A DNA stretch of 64,000 bases from a bacterium (lineage in GTDB: Bacteria > Myxococcota_A > Bradymonadia > UBA7976 > UBA1532), in assembly GCA_030426085.1 (NCBI GenBank), contig JAUHYW010000031.1, forward strand, positions 31,763 through 95,762. Direction: 5' to 3'. This document shows positions 37,668-47,831 of the stretch, piece by piece. Numbering within the stretch: the first letter of the stretch is position 1; every line of letters begins with the position of its first letter. The notes under the pieces were generated by a model. That model worked only from the letters and a program-made list of their open reading frames with translations. It had not been told where the DNA came from and did not search any database. The translations under genes and the position numbers were made by a program.

Positions 37668-39074
37668 ATGGTTCGATGCCCCCATTGCCACGCGTCCCTC
37701 GCGGACGGGGCCCGCTTTTGCCCCGCGTGCGGTGGCGCGGTCGACGACGCGGCCGGCGGCGCGGTCGATCTGGCCCGTACGATGCCGGCCAGCGGGCTCG
37801 AGCGCTTCGCCGGCATGGCGCTCGGCGAAGAGACCATGCTCGACCCCGGCCCCGTCGGCGGGCCCACCGGGCTGTTGCAGGCGGCCCGGGCCAGCGCCGG
37901 CGGACCCCCGCCCGCGCCGAGCCCGCCGAAGCCGCCGCCCGCGCCCGCGCCCGCCCGCGCCCCGAGGCCGCCGCCGGCCCCCGCGCCCTCCCGGCCGCCG
38001 CCGATGCCCGCCGAGCCCACCGGCCTCGCCGACACCGCCGACCCGATCCCGGCCGTCGACGTGCCCCCGGCCGCCGCGCCGGTGAAACCCCGCACCTCGG
38101 CCCCCCGCCCGGGCGACCCGCCGGCCCCCGGCGAGACGATCGACGGCTACGTCATCGAAGAGGAGATCGGCCGGGGCGGCATGGGCCGGGTCTACCGGGC
38201 GACCCACGGGGTGACCGGGCAGGAGGTCGCGCTGAAGATGCTCAAGCCCCAGGTCGCCACCGGCCGGGTGCGGGAGCGCTTCGTCAACGAGGCCCGGGTG
38301 CTCGCCCGCGTCGACCACCCCAACCTCGTGCCGCTGCTCGGCTTCGTGGATCTGCCCCGGGGCCTGTTCATCATCATGCCCTTCGTGCGGGGCATCACCC
38401 TCGAGCAGATGCTGCGCCGCCAGGGCCGGCTGGCGCTCGACGTCGTCGGGCCGCTGTTCGCCGGGCTGTGCGCCGGGGTGGCCCACATCCACGCCCAGAG
38501 CCTGCTGCACCGCGATCTCAAGCCGGGCAACATCATCGTGCAGAGCGACGGCCAGCCGCGGCTGACCGACTTCGGCATCGCCCGCGAGGCCGGCAGCCAG
38601 GGCCTGACCGCCACCGGGCTGGTCATCGGCACCGCCGAGTACATCGCGCCCGAGCTGGCCAACGGCACCGTGCGCGACGACCCCCGCAGCGACCAGTACA
38701 GCCTCGGCTGCCTGCTCTACCAGATGCTCGTCGGCCAGCCGCCCTTCCGCCACCCCAACGTGGGCCAGCTCCTCGTCAAGCACATCCAGGACCCGGTGCC
38801 CCCGCCGCGCACCATCGCGCCCGACATCCCCAAGGCCGTCGAGAAGGTGATCCTCAAGGCGCTCGCCAAGGCCCCGGACGACCGCTACCCCGACGTCGAC
38901 GCGCTCGCCGCCGCGTTGAAGGCCGCCACCGGCGACGCCCCGCGCCCCGCGTCTCCGGCCCCGGCCCCCGACGCGCCCCCCGCCGAAGGCCGGGCGGTCT
39001 GGCCCTGGATCGCGCTGGCCCTGCTGCTCGCCGGCCTCGGCGGCGGCGCGTGGTGGTGGCTCACCCGGACCTGA
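37668..39074 (+). CDS. Zinc-ribbon Ser/Thr protein kinase (PknB/Hanks type), membrane anchored
   Basis: A 468-residue kinase. An N-terminal zinc ribbon (CPHC and CPAC) is followed by a Pro/Ala-rich linker to about 155. The kinase domain at 160-425 has the Gly loop GRGGMGRVY, catalytic Lys in EVALKML, HRDLKPGN and DFG. A C-terminal helix (WIALALLLAGLGGGAWWW) anchors it in the inner membrane with the kinase in the cytoplasm. It sits 52 bp before an NtrC-type regulator and 7 kb from an FHA regulator that could read its output. Confidence 0.93.
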   Translation: MVRCPHCHASLADGARFCPACGGAVDDAAGGAVDLARTMPASGLERFAGMALGEETMLDPGPVGGPTGLLQAARASAGGPPPAPSPPKPPPAPAPARAPRPPPAPAPSRPPPMPAEPTGLADTADPIPAVDVPPAAAPVKPRTSAPRPGDPPAPGETIDGYVIEEEIGRGGMGRVYRATHGVTGQEVALKMLKPQVATGRVRERFVNEARVLARVDHPNLVPLLGFVDLPRGLFIIMPFVRGITLEQMLRRQGRLALDVVGPLFAGLCAGVAHIHAQSLLHRDLKPGNIIVQSDGQPRLTDFGIAREAGSQGLTATGLVIGTAEYIAPELANGTVRDDPRSDQYSLGCLLYQMLVGQPPFRHPNVGQLLVKHIQDPVPPPRTIAPDIPKAVEKVILKALAKAPDDRYPDVDALAAALKAATGDAPRPASPAPAPDAPPAEGRAVWPWIALALLLAGLGGGAWWWLTRT

Positions 39075-39125
39075 CACCCGTTCCCGGGCCTTGCGGCCCA
39101 TCGGCCCGACCGGTAGCGTGCCCCG

Positions 39126-40505
<1,380 letters not shown>

Positions 40506-40856
40506 GCGGCGCCCGCCGACCGTCAAGAATTCGTCACAAAGCCAACCCCGCGGGTCGGAAAGTGATCTGCGACGCATGCCATCCGATCCGCCGGCGGGCC
40601 CCGATCCGATTTCTGGATCTGCCGGCAGAAGCGGGGTAATGATGACAAGTTTGCGTCGAAATCGACCCGATTCGGCTTTCCGCACCACATTTCGGCACAT
40701 GGGCGCACATCCGAAAACCGTATGGATCCTCGGCAGTTGCGCGGCAGGACCCGCCCGATAAGTGCCCGAGACCACTCTTTATTCTTGACCGATCCCGGTA
40801 CGGGGGCCGAGACTTGACGCGGCATCCGGAGATCGCGCACGGGGGGAGTGACTCGT
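40506..40856. other. Intergenic leader region before pilM
   Basis: This 351-bp stretch is less GC-rich than its surroundings. It contains a -35-like TTGACC (40785-40790) without a convincing -10 (best GAGACT at 40809-40814, 18-bp spacing) and a short inverted repeat GATCC/GGATC near 40603-40618. I see no gene and no sigma-54 consensus. It is a likely place for pil operon control. Confidence 0.35.
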
Positions 40857-41921
40857 ATGGCCAGACGGCGGAATGCCCTCGGACTCGATATCGGCTCCAG
40901 CTCGATCAAGCTGGTGCATCTCAAAGAGAACAAGAAGGGCATCCACCTCGAGAGCTTCGCGATGGCCCCGCTGCCCACCGAGGCGATCGTCGACGGCGCC
41001 TTGATGAACGCCAACGCGGTCATCGAGACGATCCGCAGCCTCGTCGAGGCCCAGAAGCTGCGCCAGACCGAGGTCGCGATCAGCGTCAGCGGCCACCCGG
41101 TCATCATCAAGAAGATCAGCCTGCCGGCCATGACCCCCGACGAGCTCGAAGAGAGCATCAAGTGGGAGGCCGAGCAGTACATCCCGTTCGACGTCAACGA
41201 CGTCTACCTCGACTACCAGATCCTGCAGTCGCGCCCCGAGCAGGGGCAGATGGACGTGCTGCTCGTCGCCGCCAAGCGGGACATCGTCGACGAATACGCC
41301 GGCCTGGTGCGGGACGCCGGCCTCAGCCCGGTGGTGGTCGACATCGACGCGCTGACCATCCAGAACACCTTCGAGGTCAACTACGGCTACCCCCCCGGGG
41401 AGTCGGTGGTGCTCATCGACATCGGCGCGAGCACCATCAACATCAACATCATCTCCAACGGGGTGACGACCTTCACCCGCGACATCTCCATGGGCGGCAA
41501 CCAGTACACCGAGGAGATCCAGAAGCAGCTCAACGTCAGCTACGACGAGGCCGAAGCCTACAAGCTCGGCGGTGAGCAGGGGGTCGACGCCGACAGCGTG
41601 GTGCCCCAGGAGGTCGAGCGGGTCATGAAGGCGGTCAGCGAGTCGATGGCCTCCGAGATCCACCGCTCGCTGGACTTCTACCTCGCCACCAGCTCCGAGG
41701 GCGGGGTCGCCCGGGTCTACCTGTCGGGCGGCACCGCCAAGGTGCCCTCGCTGACCCGGACCATCGAGCAGCGGGTCGGGGTGCCGGTCGAGGTCGTCGA
41801 CCCGTTCCGCAACGTGCAGGTCGACCCCCGGCTGTTCAACCTCGACTACATCAACGAGGTGCGGCCGCTGGCCTCGGTGGCGGTGGGGCTCGGGCTCCGG
41901 AGGCAGAACGACAACAAATGA
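40857..41921 (+). CDS. pilM: Type IV pilus assembly protein PilM
   Basis: A 354-residue actin-like ATPase with GLDIGSSSIKLV (phosphate 1), VVLIDIGASTININI (phosphate 2) and YLSGGTAKVPSL (adenosine). It forms the cytoplasmic ring that binds the N-terminus of PilN. ATG 40857 has GGGGGGAG 8 nt upstream; GTG 40848 would overlap that ribosome site. Its stop overlaps pilN by 4 bp. Confidence 0.96.
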   Translation: MARRRNALGLDIGSSSIKLVHLKENKKGIHLESFAMAPLPTEAIVDGALMNANAVIETIRSLVEAQKLRQTEVAISVSGHPVIIKKISLPAMTPDELEESIKWEAEQYIPFDVNDVYLDYQILQSRPEQGQMDVLLVAAKRDIVDEYAGLVRDAGLSPVVVDIDALTIQNTFEVNYGYPPGESVVLIDIGASTININIISNGVTTFTRDISMGGNQYTEEIQKQLNVSYDEAEAYKLGGEQGVDADSVVPQEVERVMKAVSESMASEIHRSLDFYLATSSEGGVARVYLSGGTAKVPSLTRTIEQRVGVPVEVVDPFRNVQVDPRLFNLDYINEVRPLASVAVGLGLRRQNDNK

Positions 41922-42607
41922 TCCGGATCAACCTCCTCCCCGTCCGCGAGGCCGAGAAGAAGAAGAGCGGCCGCCAGCTCCTCGTGCTCGGCGCGGTGCT
42001 CATCGTGGCCCAGATGGCGGTGCTGTTCTTCATCCAGAGCGAGGCCAACGACACCCTGGCCGACGTCCGCCGGAACAACGCCGACATCAAGAAGCAGATC
42101 GACGACCTCAAGAAGAAGACCAGCGCGGTGGCCGATCTGCAGCGGCAGCAGGCCGAGCTCGAGCAGCAGAAGGCGGTGCTCGACGGGCTCATCGAGGGCC
42201 AGACCGGGCCGGTGAAGATGCTCGACGAGCTGTCGCGCATGCTCACCCCCATCGAGGACCCCAAGCTCAAGCTCGAGGTGCAGCAGCGCGGCTGGAACCC
42301 CGACTGGGATCCGACCCGGCTGTGGATCGACGGCTTCGTCGAGGGCGAGCGGGCGGTCAAGATCGCCGGCCACGCCCGCAGCAACGAGGACCTCGCCGAG
42401 TTCCTGCAGCGGCTGAGCAGCTCCCGACACTTCGTCAAGATCAAGCTCAACGTGTCCGAGTCGGTCGAGATGAGCCACCTCGAGAACGCCAAGATGGTCG
42501 AGTTCGACCTCAACGCCCTGGTGATCTACGGCCCGGCCGACGTGAAGCGGCTGGCGGCCGGCGAGCTGGGCGGCGATGGCAAGAAGCGCCGCCGGCGCAA
42601 GCGCTGA
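41918..42607 (+). CDS. pilN: Type IV pilus assembly protein PilN
   Basis: A 229-residue bitopic membrane protein. The start MIRINLLPVREAEKKK is the PilM-binding INLLP motif. One transmembrane helix (LLVLGAVLIVAQMAVLFF) is followed by a coiled coil (50-95) and a periplasmic ferredoxin-like domain. It pairs with PilO in the alignment complex. The C-terminal tail is basic (KKRRRRKR). Confidence 0.93.
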   Translation: MIRINLLPVREAEKKKSGRQLLVLGAVLIVAQMAVLFFIQSEANDTLADVRRNNADIKKQIDDLKKKTSAVADLQRQQAELEQQKAVLDGLIEGQTGPVKMLDELSRMLTPIEDPKLKLEVQQRGWNPDWDPTRLWIDGFVEGERAVKIAGHARSNEDLAEFLQRLSSSRHFVKIKLNVSESVEMSHLENAKMVEFDLNALVIYGPADVKRLAAGELGGDGKKRRRRKR

Positions 42608-42617
42608 GGAGGGGGAC

Positions 42618-43247
42618 GTGGCCGAATCGCAGTTCGACAAGTTCCTCGCCACCCCGCCTTCGACGAAGGTGGCGGCCATCGTCCTGGCGATGGGGCTCAT
42701 CGGGGCCGGGTGGTACTTCCTGTACTACGGGGAGGTCGAGGCGGCCCTGGCGACCGAGCGGCAGAAGACGCCGCAGCTCGCCAAGACGCTGAGCGAAGAG
42801 AAGGAGATCGAGAAGAATCTCCAGAAGTACAAGGACGAGATCGAGAAGCTTCGCAAGTCCCGCGACGAGATGCGCGACCGGCTGCCCGAGAACGCCGAGA
42901 TCGCCGATCTGCTCCAGCAGATCCACAGCCAGGCCAAGATCGTCGGCCTCGAGATCGCCCGCTTCGAGCGGGGCGAGGACGAGGTCGAGACGATGTACGC
43001 CCGCATCCCGGTCAAGATGGTGCTGCGGGGCACGTTCCACCAGGTGGCGACCTTCTTCTACTACCTGGGCAAGCTCACCCGGATCGTGAACGTGGAGAAC
43101 ATCGAGCTGACCGCGCTCGACCGCGCGGCGGGCGAGGAGCGCATCCAGGCGGTGTGCAACGCGACGACGTTCATGTACGTGCCCCCCGCGGAGTCGGCCG
43201 ACGGCGGCCGCTCGAAGAAGGGCAAGAAGAAGAAGGGGGGCAAGTGA
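42618..43247 (+). CDS. pilO: Type IV pilus assembly protein PilO
   Basis: A 209-residue protein: a short cytoplasmic part (FDKFLATPPSTK), one transmembrane helix (VAAIVLAMGLIGAGWYFLYY), a coiled coil of about 55 residues and a PilO-type periplasmic domain (VKMVLRGTFHQVATFFYYLGKLTRIVNVENI). The tail is Lys-rich. GTG 42618 follows GAGGAGGGGG. Its stop overlaps the pilP start. Confidence 0.95.
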   Translation: MAESQFDKFLATPPSTKVAAIVLAMGLIGAGWYFLYYGEVEAALATERQKTPQLAKTLSEEKEIEKNLQKYKDEIEKLRKSRDEMRDRLPENAEIADLLQQIHSQAKIVGLEIARFERGEDEVETMYARIPVKMVLRGTFHQVATFFYYLGKLTRIVNVENIELTALDRAAGEERIQAVCNATTFMYVPPAESADGGRSKKGKKKKGGK

Positions 43248-43855
43248 TGAGCCGCCTTCGATCGCTCGTGCTCGTCTTCGGTGTCGCCCTCTCCGGCGCG
43301 CCGCTCGCCGGCTGCGGGGACGACGCCCCGGTGAGCGCCACCCGGGGGACCGGGCGCAAGACGACCAAGAAGAAGAAGAAGACCCAGGCCGCGACCGAAG
43401 AGGTCGACCTGTCGAAGCTGCCGCCCAAGCTGCGGGACGTCGACTGGAAGGCCCAGGACGACCTCGCCCAGAAGATGCGCGAGACCCGCGACCCCTTCAA
43501 GCCGTACATCGAGGATCTGCTCGAGGCCCGGCCCTGCGAGGGTGACGACTGCCCGACGACCCCGACGACGAGCATCGAGGGCGTGATCGCCGACACCCCG
43601 GTCGAGGCGCTTCAGCTCATCGCGATCATCACCGGGGGCGCGGTGCACAAGGCGATGGTCACCGACAGCCGGGGGCTGGGCCACATCGTGCGGCCCGGAG
43701 ACATCGTGGGCAGCGAGCCCCAGATGCGCCTGGTGCGGATCACCCGCAACGAGGTGCTGTTCCGGGCGCTCGAGGTGGGCCCCGAAGAAGAGAAGCCCAG
43801 GGAGGTCCGCAAGGTCCTCCTCAGCCAGGAAGAGCTCCGGGAGCTCTTGCCGTGA
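43247..43855 (+). CDS. pilP: Type IV pilus assembly lipoprotein PilP
   Basis: A 202-residue lipoprotein (PLAGC, Cys23). A Lys-rich linker is followed by the PilP HR domain (RDPFKPYIEDL, IEGVIADTPVEALQLIAIITGG, RPGDIVG). It links the PilNO complex to the secretin. ATG 43247 overlaps the pilO stop (GTGATGA). Confidence 0.93.
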   Translation: MSRLRSLVLVFGVALSGAPLAGCGDDAPVSATRGTGRKTTKKKKKTQAATEEVDLSKLPPKLRDVDWKAQDDLAQKMRETRDPFKPYIEDLLEARPCEGDDCPTTPTTSIEGVIADTPVEALQLIAIITGGAVHKAMVTDSRGLGHIVRPGDIVGSEPQMRLVRITRNEVLFRALEVGPEEEKPREVRKVLLSQEELRELLP

Positions 43856-43875
43856 TGGAGACGAGGGGGATTTCC

Positions 43876-46800
43876 ATGCCTCGACGAACGCTGCGCCGCC
43901 GCATGGGCCTCATCGGCTGTCTGCTGCTCCTGTGTGGGGCGGCCGCCGCCGACGAGCCGGTGCTCAACCGACTCGAAGCCCTCGAAGTGCGCGAGGCGGA
44001 CGCCGCGACCGAGATCGTGGTCCAGGGGTCGGTGCCGCCCACCTTCACCGTCTTCAAGCTCACCGATCCGATCCGGCTCTTCGTCGACATCTCCAACGCC
44101 GACGCCAGCGCGCTCGTGAAGCCGGTGGTGGTGGGCAACGGGGTGGTCGAGCGGGTGCGCACCGCGCAGTTCGACGACGATCTGGTCAACATCGCCCGGA
44201 TCGAGGTCGAGCTGGCCCACGACGCGCCGTACGACGTCGTCGCCCGGGGCGACGGCATCATGATCCGGATCGACGCCAGCCGGCGGGCCGAGAAGCGCCC
44301 GGTGGCCGCCGTCGGCGCGCCCGACGCCGCCGCGCAGGCCCGGGTCGAGGCCGCCGAGAGCCGGGCGGCGAAGGCCGAGGCCCGGGCGAAGGCCGCCGAG
44401 GCCGCGCTCGCCGCCGCCCGCGAGGCCGAGAGCAGCGCGGCCCGGGCCACCGAGGGCGCCCGCGCCGCCGAGGCCCGCGCGCTTCAGGCCGAGGCCCGCG
44501 CCCGCGAGGCCGAGCAGAGCGCCGCCCGGGCCCGCGCCTCGGCGCAGAGCGCGACCGCCGAGGCGAAGCAGGCCGCCGAGAGCCGGGCGATCGAGGCCGA
44601 GCAGCGGGCCGCCGAGGCCGAAGACCGGGCCCGGGAGGCCGAGGCCCGCGCCGCCGAGGCCGAGACCGCCGCCGTCGCCGCCCGGGGCCAGGCCCGGGCC
44701 GCCGCCGAGGCCGCCGAGCGCCGGGCCGACGAGGCCGAGGCCCGGGCCGTCGCCGCCGCGGCCCAGGCCCGCAGCCAGGCCGCCGAGGCCGAGAAGCGGG
44801 CCGCCGAGGCCGAGCAGCGGGCGAGCGAGGCCGAGACCGCCGCCGCCCAGGCCCGTCGGGAGGCCGAGCAGGCCGACACCGCCCAGGCCCGCGCCGCCGA
44901 GGCCGAGGCTCGGGCCCAGGCCGCCGAGGCCCGCGCCGCGGCCGCCGAGGCCGACAAGCAGCGCCTCGCCGGCCGCCTCTCGGCGCTCGAAGCCGAGAAG
45001 GCCGCCGCCGCCCGCGAGATCGAGCAGCTCGAGGGCCGGCGCCAGACGCTCGCCCGCGAGCTGGAGGCCGCCCGCGCGGCCAACGACGCCGAGCGCACCC
45101 GGGCCCTGGAGGCCGAGCAGGCCGCCCGCGAGGCCCGCATCGCCGCCGAGCGGGCCGAGGTGGCCCGCATCGAGTCGGCCACCGAGGCCGGCAAGCTCGA
45201 GGGGCGGGTCAAGCGGCTCGAGCGGGAGGTCGCCGGGGCCAACGCCGACGCCCGCACCGCCGACGCCGACCGGCTCGAGGCCGAGCTGGCCACCGCCCGC
45301 GACGAGTCGTCCGCGCTGCAGGAGACCCTCGCCGCGCGGGAGGCCGCGCTGGCCCGGGCCCGGATCGCCGCCCGCGAGAGCCGCAAGGAGGCCGACCGCC
45401 TCGAGGGCGAGCTCGCCCGGGCCAACGCCGAGCAGCAGGCCCGCCCGGCGCCCGCCGCGCCGGCCGCCCCCGCGGTCGCCGCAGCCCCCGCGCCCGACGC
45501 GAAGACCCGCATCACCGAGGTCCGCTTCGACGACGGCGAGGACCGCACCCGGGTCCGGGTCCGCTTCGAAGGCACCCCGGACTACACCCTCAAGCGGGAG
45601 GGGGAGCGCACCCGCATCCTCGAGTTCGCCGACGCCCTCATCGCGCCGGCCCTCGAGCGCAGCCTCGACACCAGCGAGTTCGGCAGCGCGGTGCAGCTCG
45701 TCTCGAGCTTCCAGGCTCCGCCGCCCGGCGACCGGGTCCGGGTCGTGGTGACGCTGTCGGCGGCGGTCGAGGACCAGATCGCGCTCGACGGCGACGCCCT
45801 GGTGTGGTCGTTCGCCCGGCCCACCGCCCGCCCGCTGGCCGCCGCTCCGCCGGCCCCCGCGTGGCAGGCCCCCGCGCCCGCCGCGCCCCCCGCCCGCGAG
45901 GTGCGCTACGAGCAGCCCCGGGCGGCCGTCTTCACCGGCCCCGGTCAGACCATCAGCCTCGACAGCTCCGCCCGGCCCAAGCCCGCCCGGCGCAAGCGCT
46001 ACACCGGCCGCAAGATCAACGTCGACATCAAGGACGGCGACCTGCACAACATCCTGCGGCTGCTCGCCAAGGAGGGCAACGTCAACATCGTCACCTCGGA
46101 CGATGTCGACGGCACCATCACGATGCACCTCAAGCTCGTGCCCTGGGATCAGGCGCTGGACATCATCCTGCGTACCAAGGGCCTCGACATGGTGCGCGAG
46201 GGCGACATCATCCGGGTCGCCCCGGCCGAGGTCATCGCCCAGGAGCGGGAGAACGAGCTGAAGAAGCTCGAGGTCAAGGAGAAGCTCAAGCCGCTCGAGG
46301 TCAAGCTGATCACGGTCAACCACGCGACCGCCGCCGATCTGCTGCCCCGGGTCAAGAGCGTGCTCTCCGACCGGGGCACCGTCGAGCACGACGAGCGCAC
46401 CAACACCGTCATCATCAAGGACGTCGACGACCACCTCGCCGCGGCCGAGGATCTCATCCGCCGGCTCGACACCCAGACCCCGCAGGTGCTCATCGAGGCC
46501 CGCATCGTCGAGGTCAACGACGTCAACGAGCTCGAGCTCGGCATCCAGTGGGGCCTCGACGCGATCTTCAGCGCGGCCACCGGCAACCCCACCGGCCTGC
46601 GCTTCCCCAGCTCGGTCGGCGTGGCCGGCGGCAGCGACGACCCCCAGACCAACACCGAGGGCAACTCGTCGAACCCGAACTACGTCGTCAACCTGCCCGC
46701 CGCCGCCGGCCTCGGGTCCGGTGGCGCGCTCGGCATCACCCTCGGCAGCGTCGACAGCACCTTCAACCTCAACCTGCGGCTCTCGGCCCTCGAGAACCGG

Positions 46801-47292
46801 GGCACGGTCAAGGTCATCTCGAGCCCCAAGATCGCCACCCTCGACAACAAGCAGGCCGAGATCAGCCAGGGCACCAGCATCCCCATCAGCCAGGTCTCGG
46901 CGGCCGGGGTGCAGACGGTGTTCTTCGACGCCTCGCTGCGGCTGCTGGTGACCCCCCACGTCACCCAGGACGGCAACATCTACCTGGAGCTCGAGACCGA
47001 GAACAACACCCCCGACTTCCAGAACGTGGGCGCCCGGGGCGACCCCACGATCCTCAAGAAGACCGCCAAGACCGAGCTGCTCATCCGCGACGGGGACACC
47101 ACCGTCATCGGCGGCATCTACACCAGCCAGGCCGGCTACAACCACGCCGAGGTGCCCTACCTCGCCCGGATCCCGATCCTGGGCGCGCTCTTCCGCAACT
47201 ACCGCGAGAGCGACCGGCGCACCGAGCTGCTGATCTTCGTGACCCCCCGCATCATCAACCGGGCCGCCTCGACGGTGCAGACCGCGCCTTGA
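43876..47292 (+). CDS. pilQ: Type IV pilus secretin PilQ with a long coiled-coil insert
   Basis: An 1138-residue secretin, longer than the 700-900 usual for PilQ. Order: signal peptide, AMIN domain 1 (about 28-130), an Ala/Glu/Arg heptad coiled coil (about 156-522), AMIN domain 2 (about 546-650), STN domain (from about 712, INVDIKDGDLHNILRLLAKEGNVN in the pattern of that family), secretin N domain (about 797-880) and the pore-forming secretin domain to the end (VTPRIIN). ATG 43876 follows GAGGGGG. The insert lies in the peptidoglycan-facing part. aroK starts inside its stop codon. Confidence 0.95.
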   Translation: MPRRTLRRRMGLIGCLLLLCGAAAADEPVLNRLEALEVREADAATEIVVQGSVPPTFTVFKLTDPIRLFVDISNADASALVKPVVVGNGVVERVRTAQFDDDLVNIARIEVELAHDAPYDVVARGDGIMIRIDASRRAEKRPVAAVGAPDAAAQARVEAAESRAAKAEARAKAAEAALAAAREAESSAARATEGARAAEARALQAEARAREAEQSAARARASAQSATAEAKQAAESRAIEAEQRAAEAEDRAREAEARAAEAETAAVAARGQARAAAEAAERRADEAEARAVAAAAQARSQAAEAEKRAAEAEQRASEAETAAAQARREAEQADTAQARAAEAEARAQAAEARAAAAEADKQRLAGRLSALEAEKAAAAREIEQLEGRRQTLARELEAARAANDAERTRALEAEQAAREARIAAERAEVARIESATEAGKLEGRVKRLEREVAGANADARTADADRLEAELATARDESSALQETLAAREAALARARIAARESRKEADRLEGELARANAEQQARPAPAAPAAPAVAAAPAPDAKTRITEVRFDDGEDRTRVRVRFEGTPDYTLKREGERTRILEFADALIAPALERSLDTSEFGSAVQLVSSFQAPPPGDRVRVVVTLSAAVEDQIALDGDALVWSFARPTARPLAAAPPAPAWQAPAPAAPPAREVRYEQPRAAVFTGPGQTISLDSSARPKPARRKRYTGRKINVDIKDGDLHNILRLLAKEGNVNIVTSDDVDGTITMHLKLVPWDQALDIILRTKGLDMVREGDIIRVAPAEVIAQERENELKKLEVKEKLKPLEVKLITVNHATAADLLPRVKSVLSDRGTVEHDERTNTVIIKDVDDHLAAAEDLIRRLDTQTPQVLIEARIVEVNDVNELELGIQWGLDAIFSAATGNPTGLRFPSSVGVAGGSDDPQTNTEGNSSNPNYVVNLPAAAGLGSGGALGITLGSVDSTFNLNLRLSALENRGTVKVISSPKIATLDNKQAEISQGTSIPISQVSAAGVQTVFFDASLRLLVTPHVTQDGNIYLELETENNTPDFQNVGARGDPTILKKTAKTELLIRDGDTTVIGGIYTSQAGYNHAEVPYLARIPILGALFRNYRESDRRTELLIFVTPRIINRAASTVQTAP

Positions 47293-47831
47293 GCGACCCC
47301 GGCACGATACGCCCCATCCTGCTGTGGGGCATGACCGGCGTCGGCAAGAGCACCGTCGGTCCGCTGCTCGCCGAGCGGCTCGGGGTGGGGTGCGTCGACC
47401 TCGACGCCCGGGTCGAAGCCGCGGCCGGGCGGTCCATCGGGGCCATCTTCGCCGACGAGGGCGAGGCCGGCTTCCGCCGTCGGGAGAAGGCCGCGCTGAC
47501 CGAGGTGTACGCTGCGGCCCACGCCGGGGTGATCGTGCTCGGCGGGGGCGCGCTGGTCGACGCCGCCGCTCGCGGCCGCGCTCGCCGGGCCGGCCTCGTG
47601 GTGGGGCTCGGCGCCGCGATCGCGACCCTGGCCGAGCGCCTGGCCGGCGCCACCGACCGCCCGCTGCTCGCCGACGACGACGCCGAGCTCGAGGCTCGGC
47701 TGACCGCGCTGTACACCCGGCGGGCCGCGGCCTACGCCGACGTCGACGTGCACGTCCCCACCGACGGCCTCGAGCCGGCGCAGATCGTCGAGCGCATCGT
47801 CGCCCGGCTCGGCGAGGAGGCGGCGGCGTGA
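47289..47831 (+). CDS. aroK: Shikimate kinase
   Basis: A 180-residue kinase with Walker A GMTGVGKST, substrate-binding DLDARVE, GEAGFRRRE (shikimate Arg), the GGGAL motif and the RPLLADDD lid region. It phosphorylates shikimate, step five of chorismate synthesis. The only start in range is TTG 47289, overlapping the pilQ stop as TTGA; no ATG or GTG lies between it and the P-loop. Its own stop overlaps aroB as GTGA. Confidence 0.92.
   Translation: MSDPGTIRPILLWGMTGVGKSTVGPLLAERLGVGCVDLDARVEAAAGRSIGAIFADEGEAGFRRREKAALTEVYAAAHAGVIVLGGGALVDAAARGRARRAGLVVGLGAAIATLAERLAGATDRPLLADDDAELEARLTALYTRRAAAYADVDVHVPTDGLEPAQIVERIVARLGEEAAA

Noticed and set aside
40576..40761. 61-codon frame upstream of pilM
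   Set aside because: No ribosome site, no recognisable motif, and composition unlike real genes here.
40506..40856. Sigma-54 promoter for pil genes
   Set aside because: GGCAC near 40692 lacks a GC at the required 10-bp distance (9 bp found).
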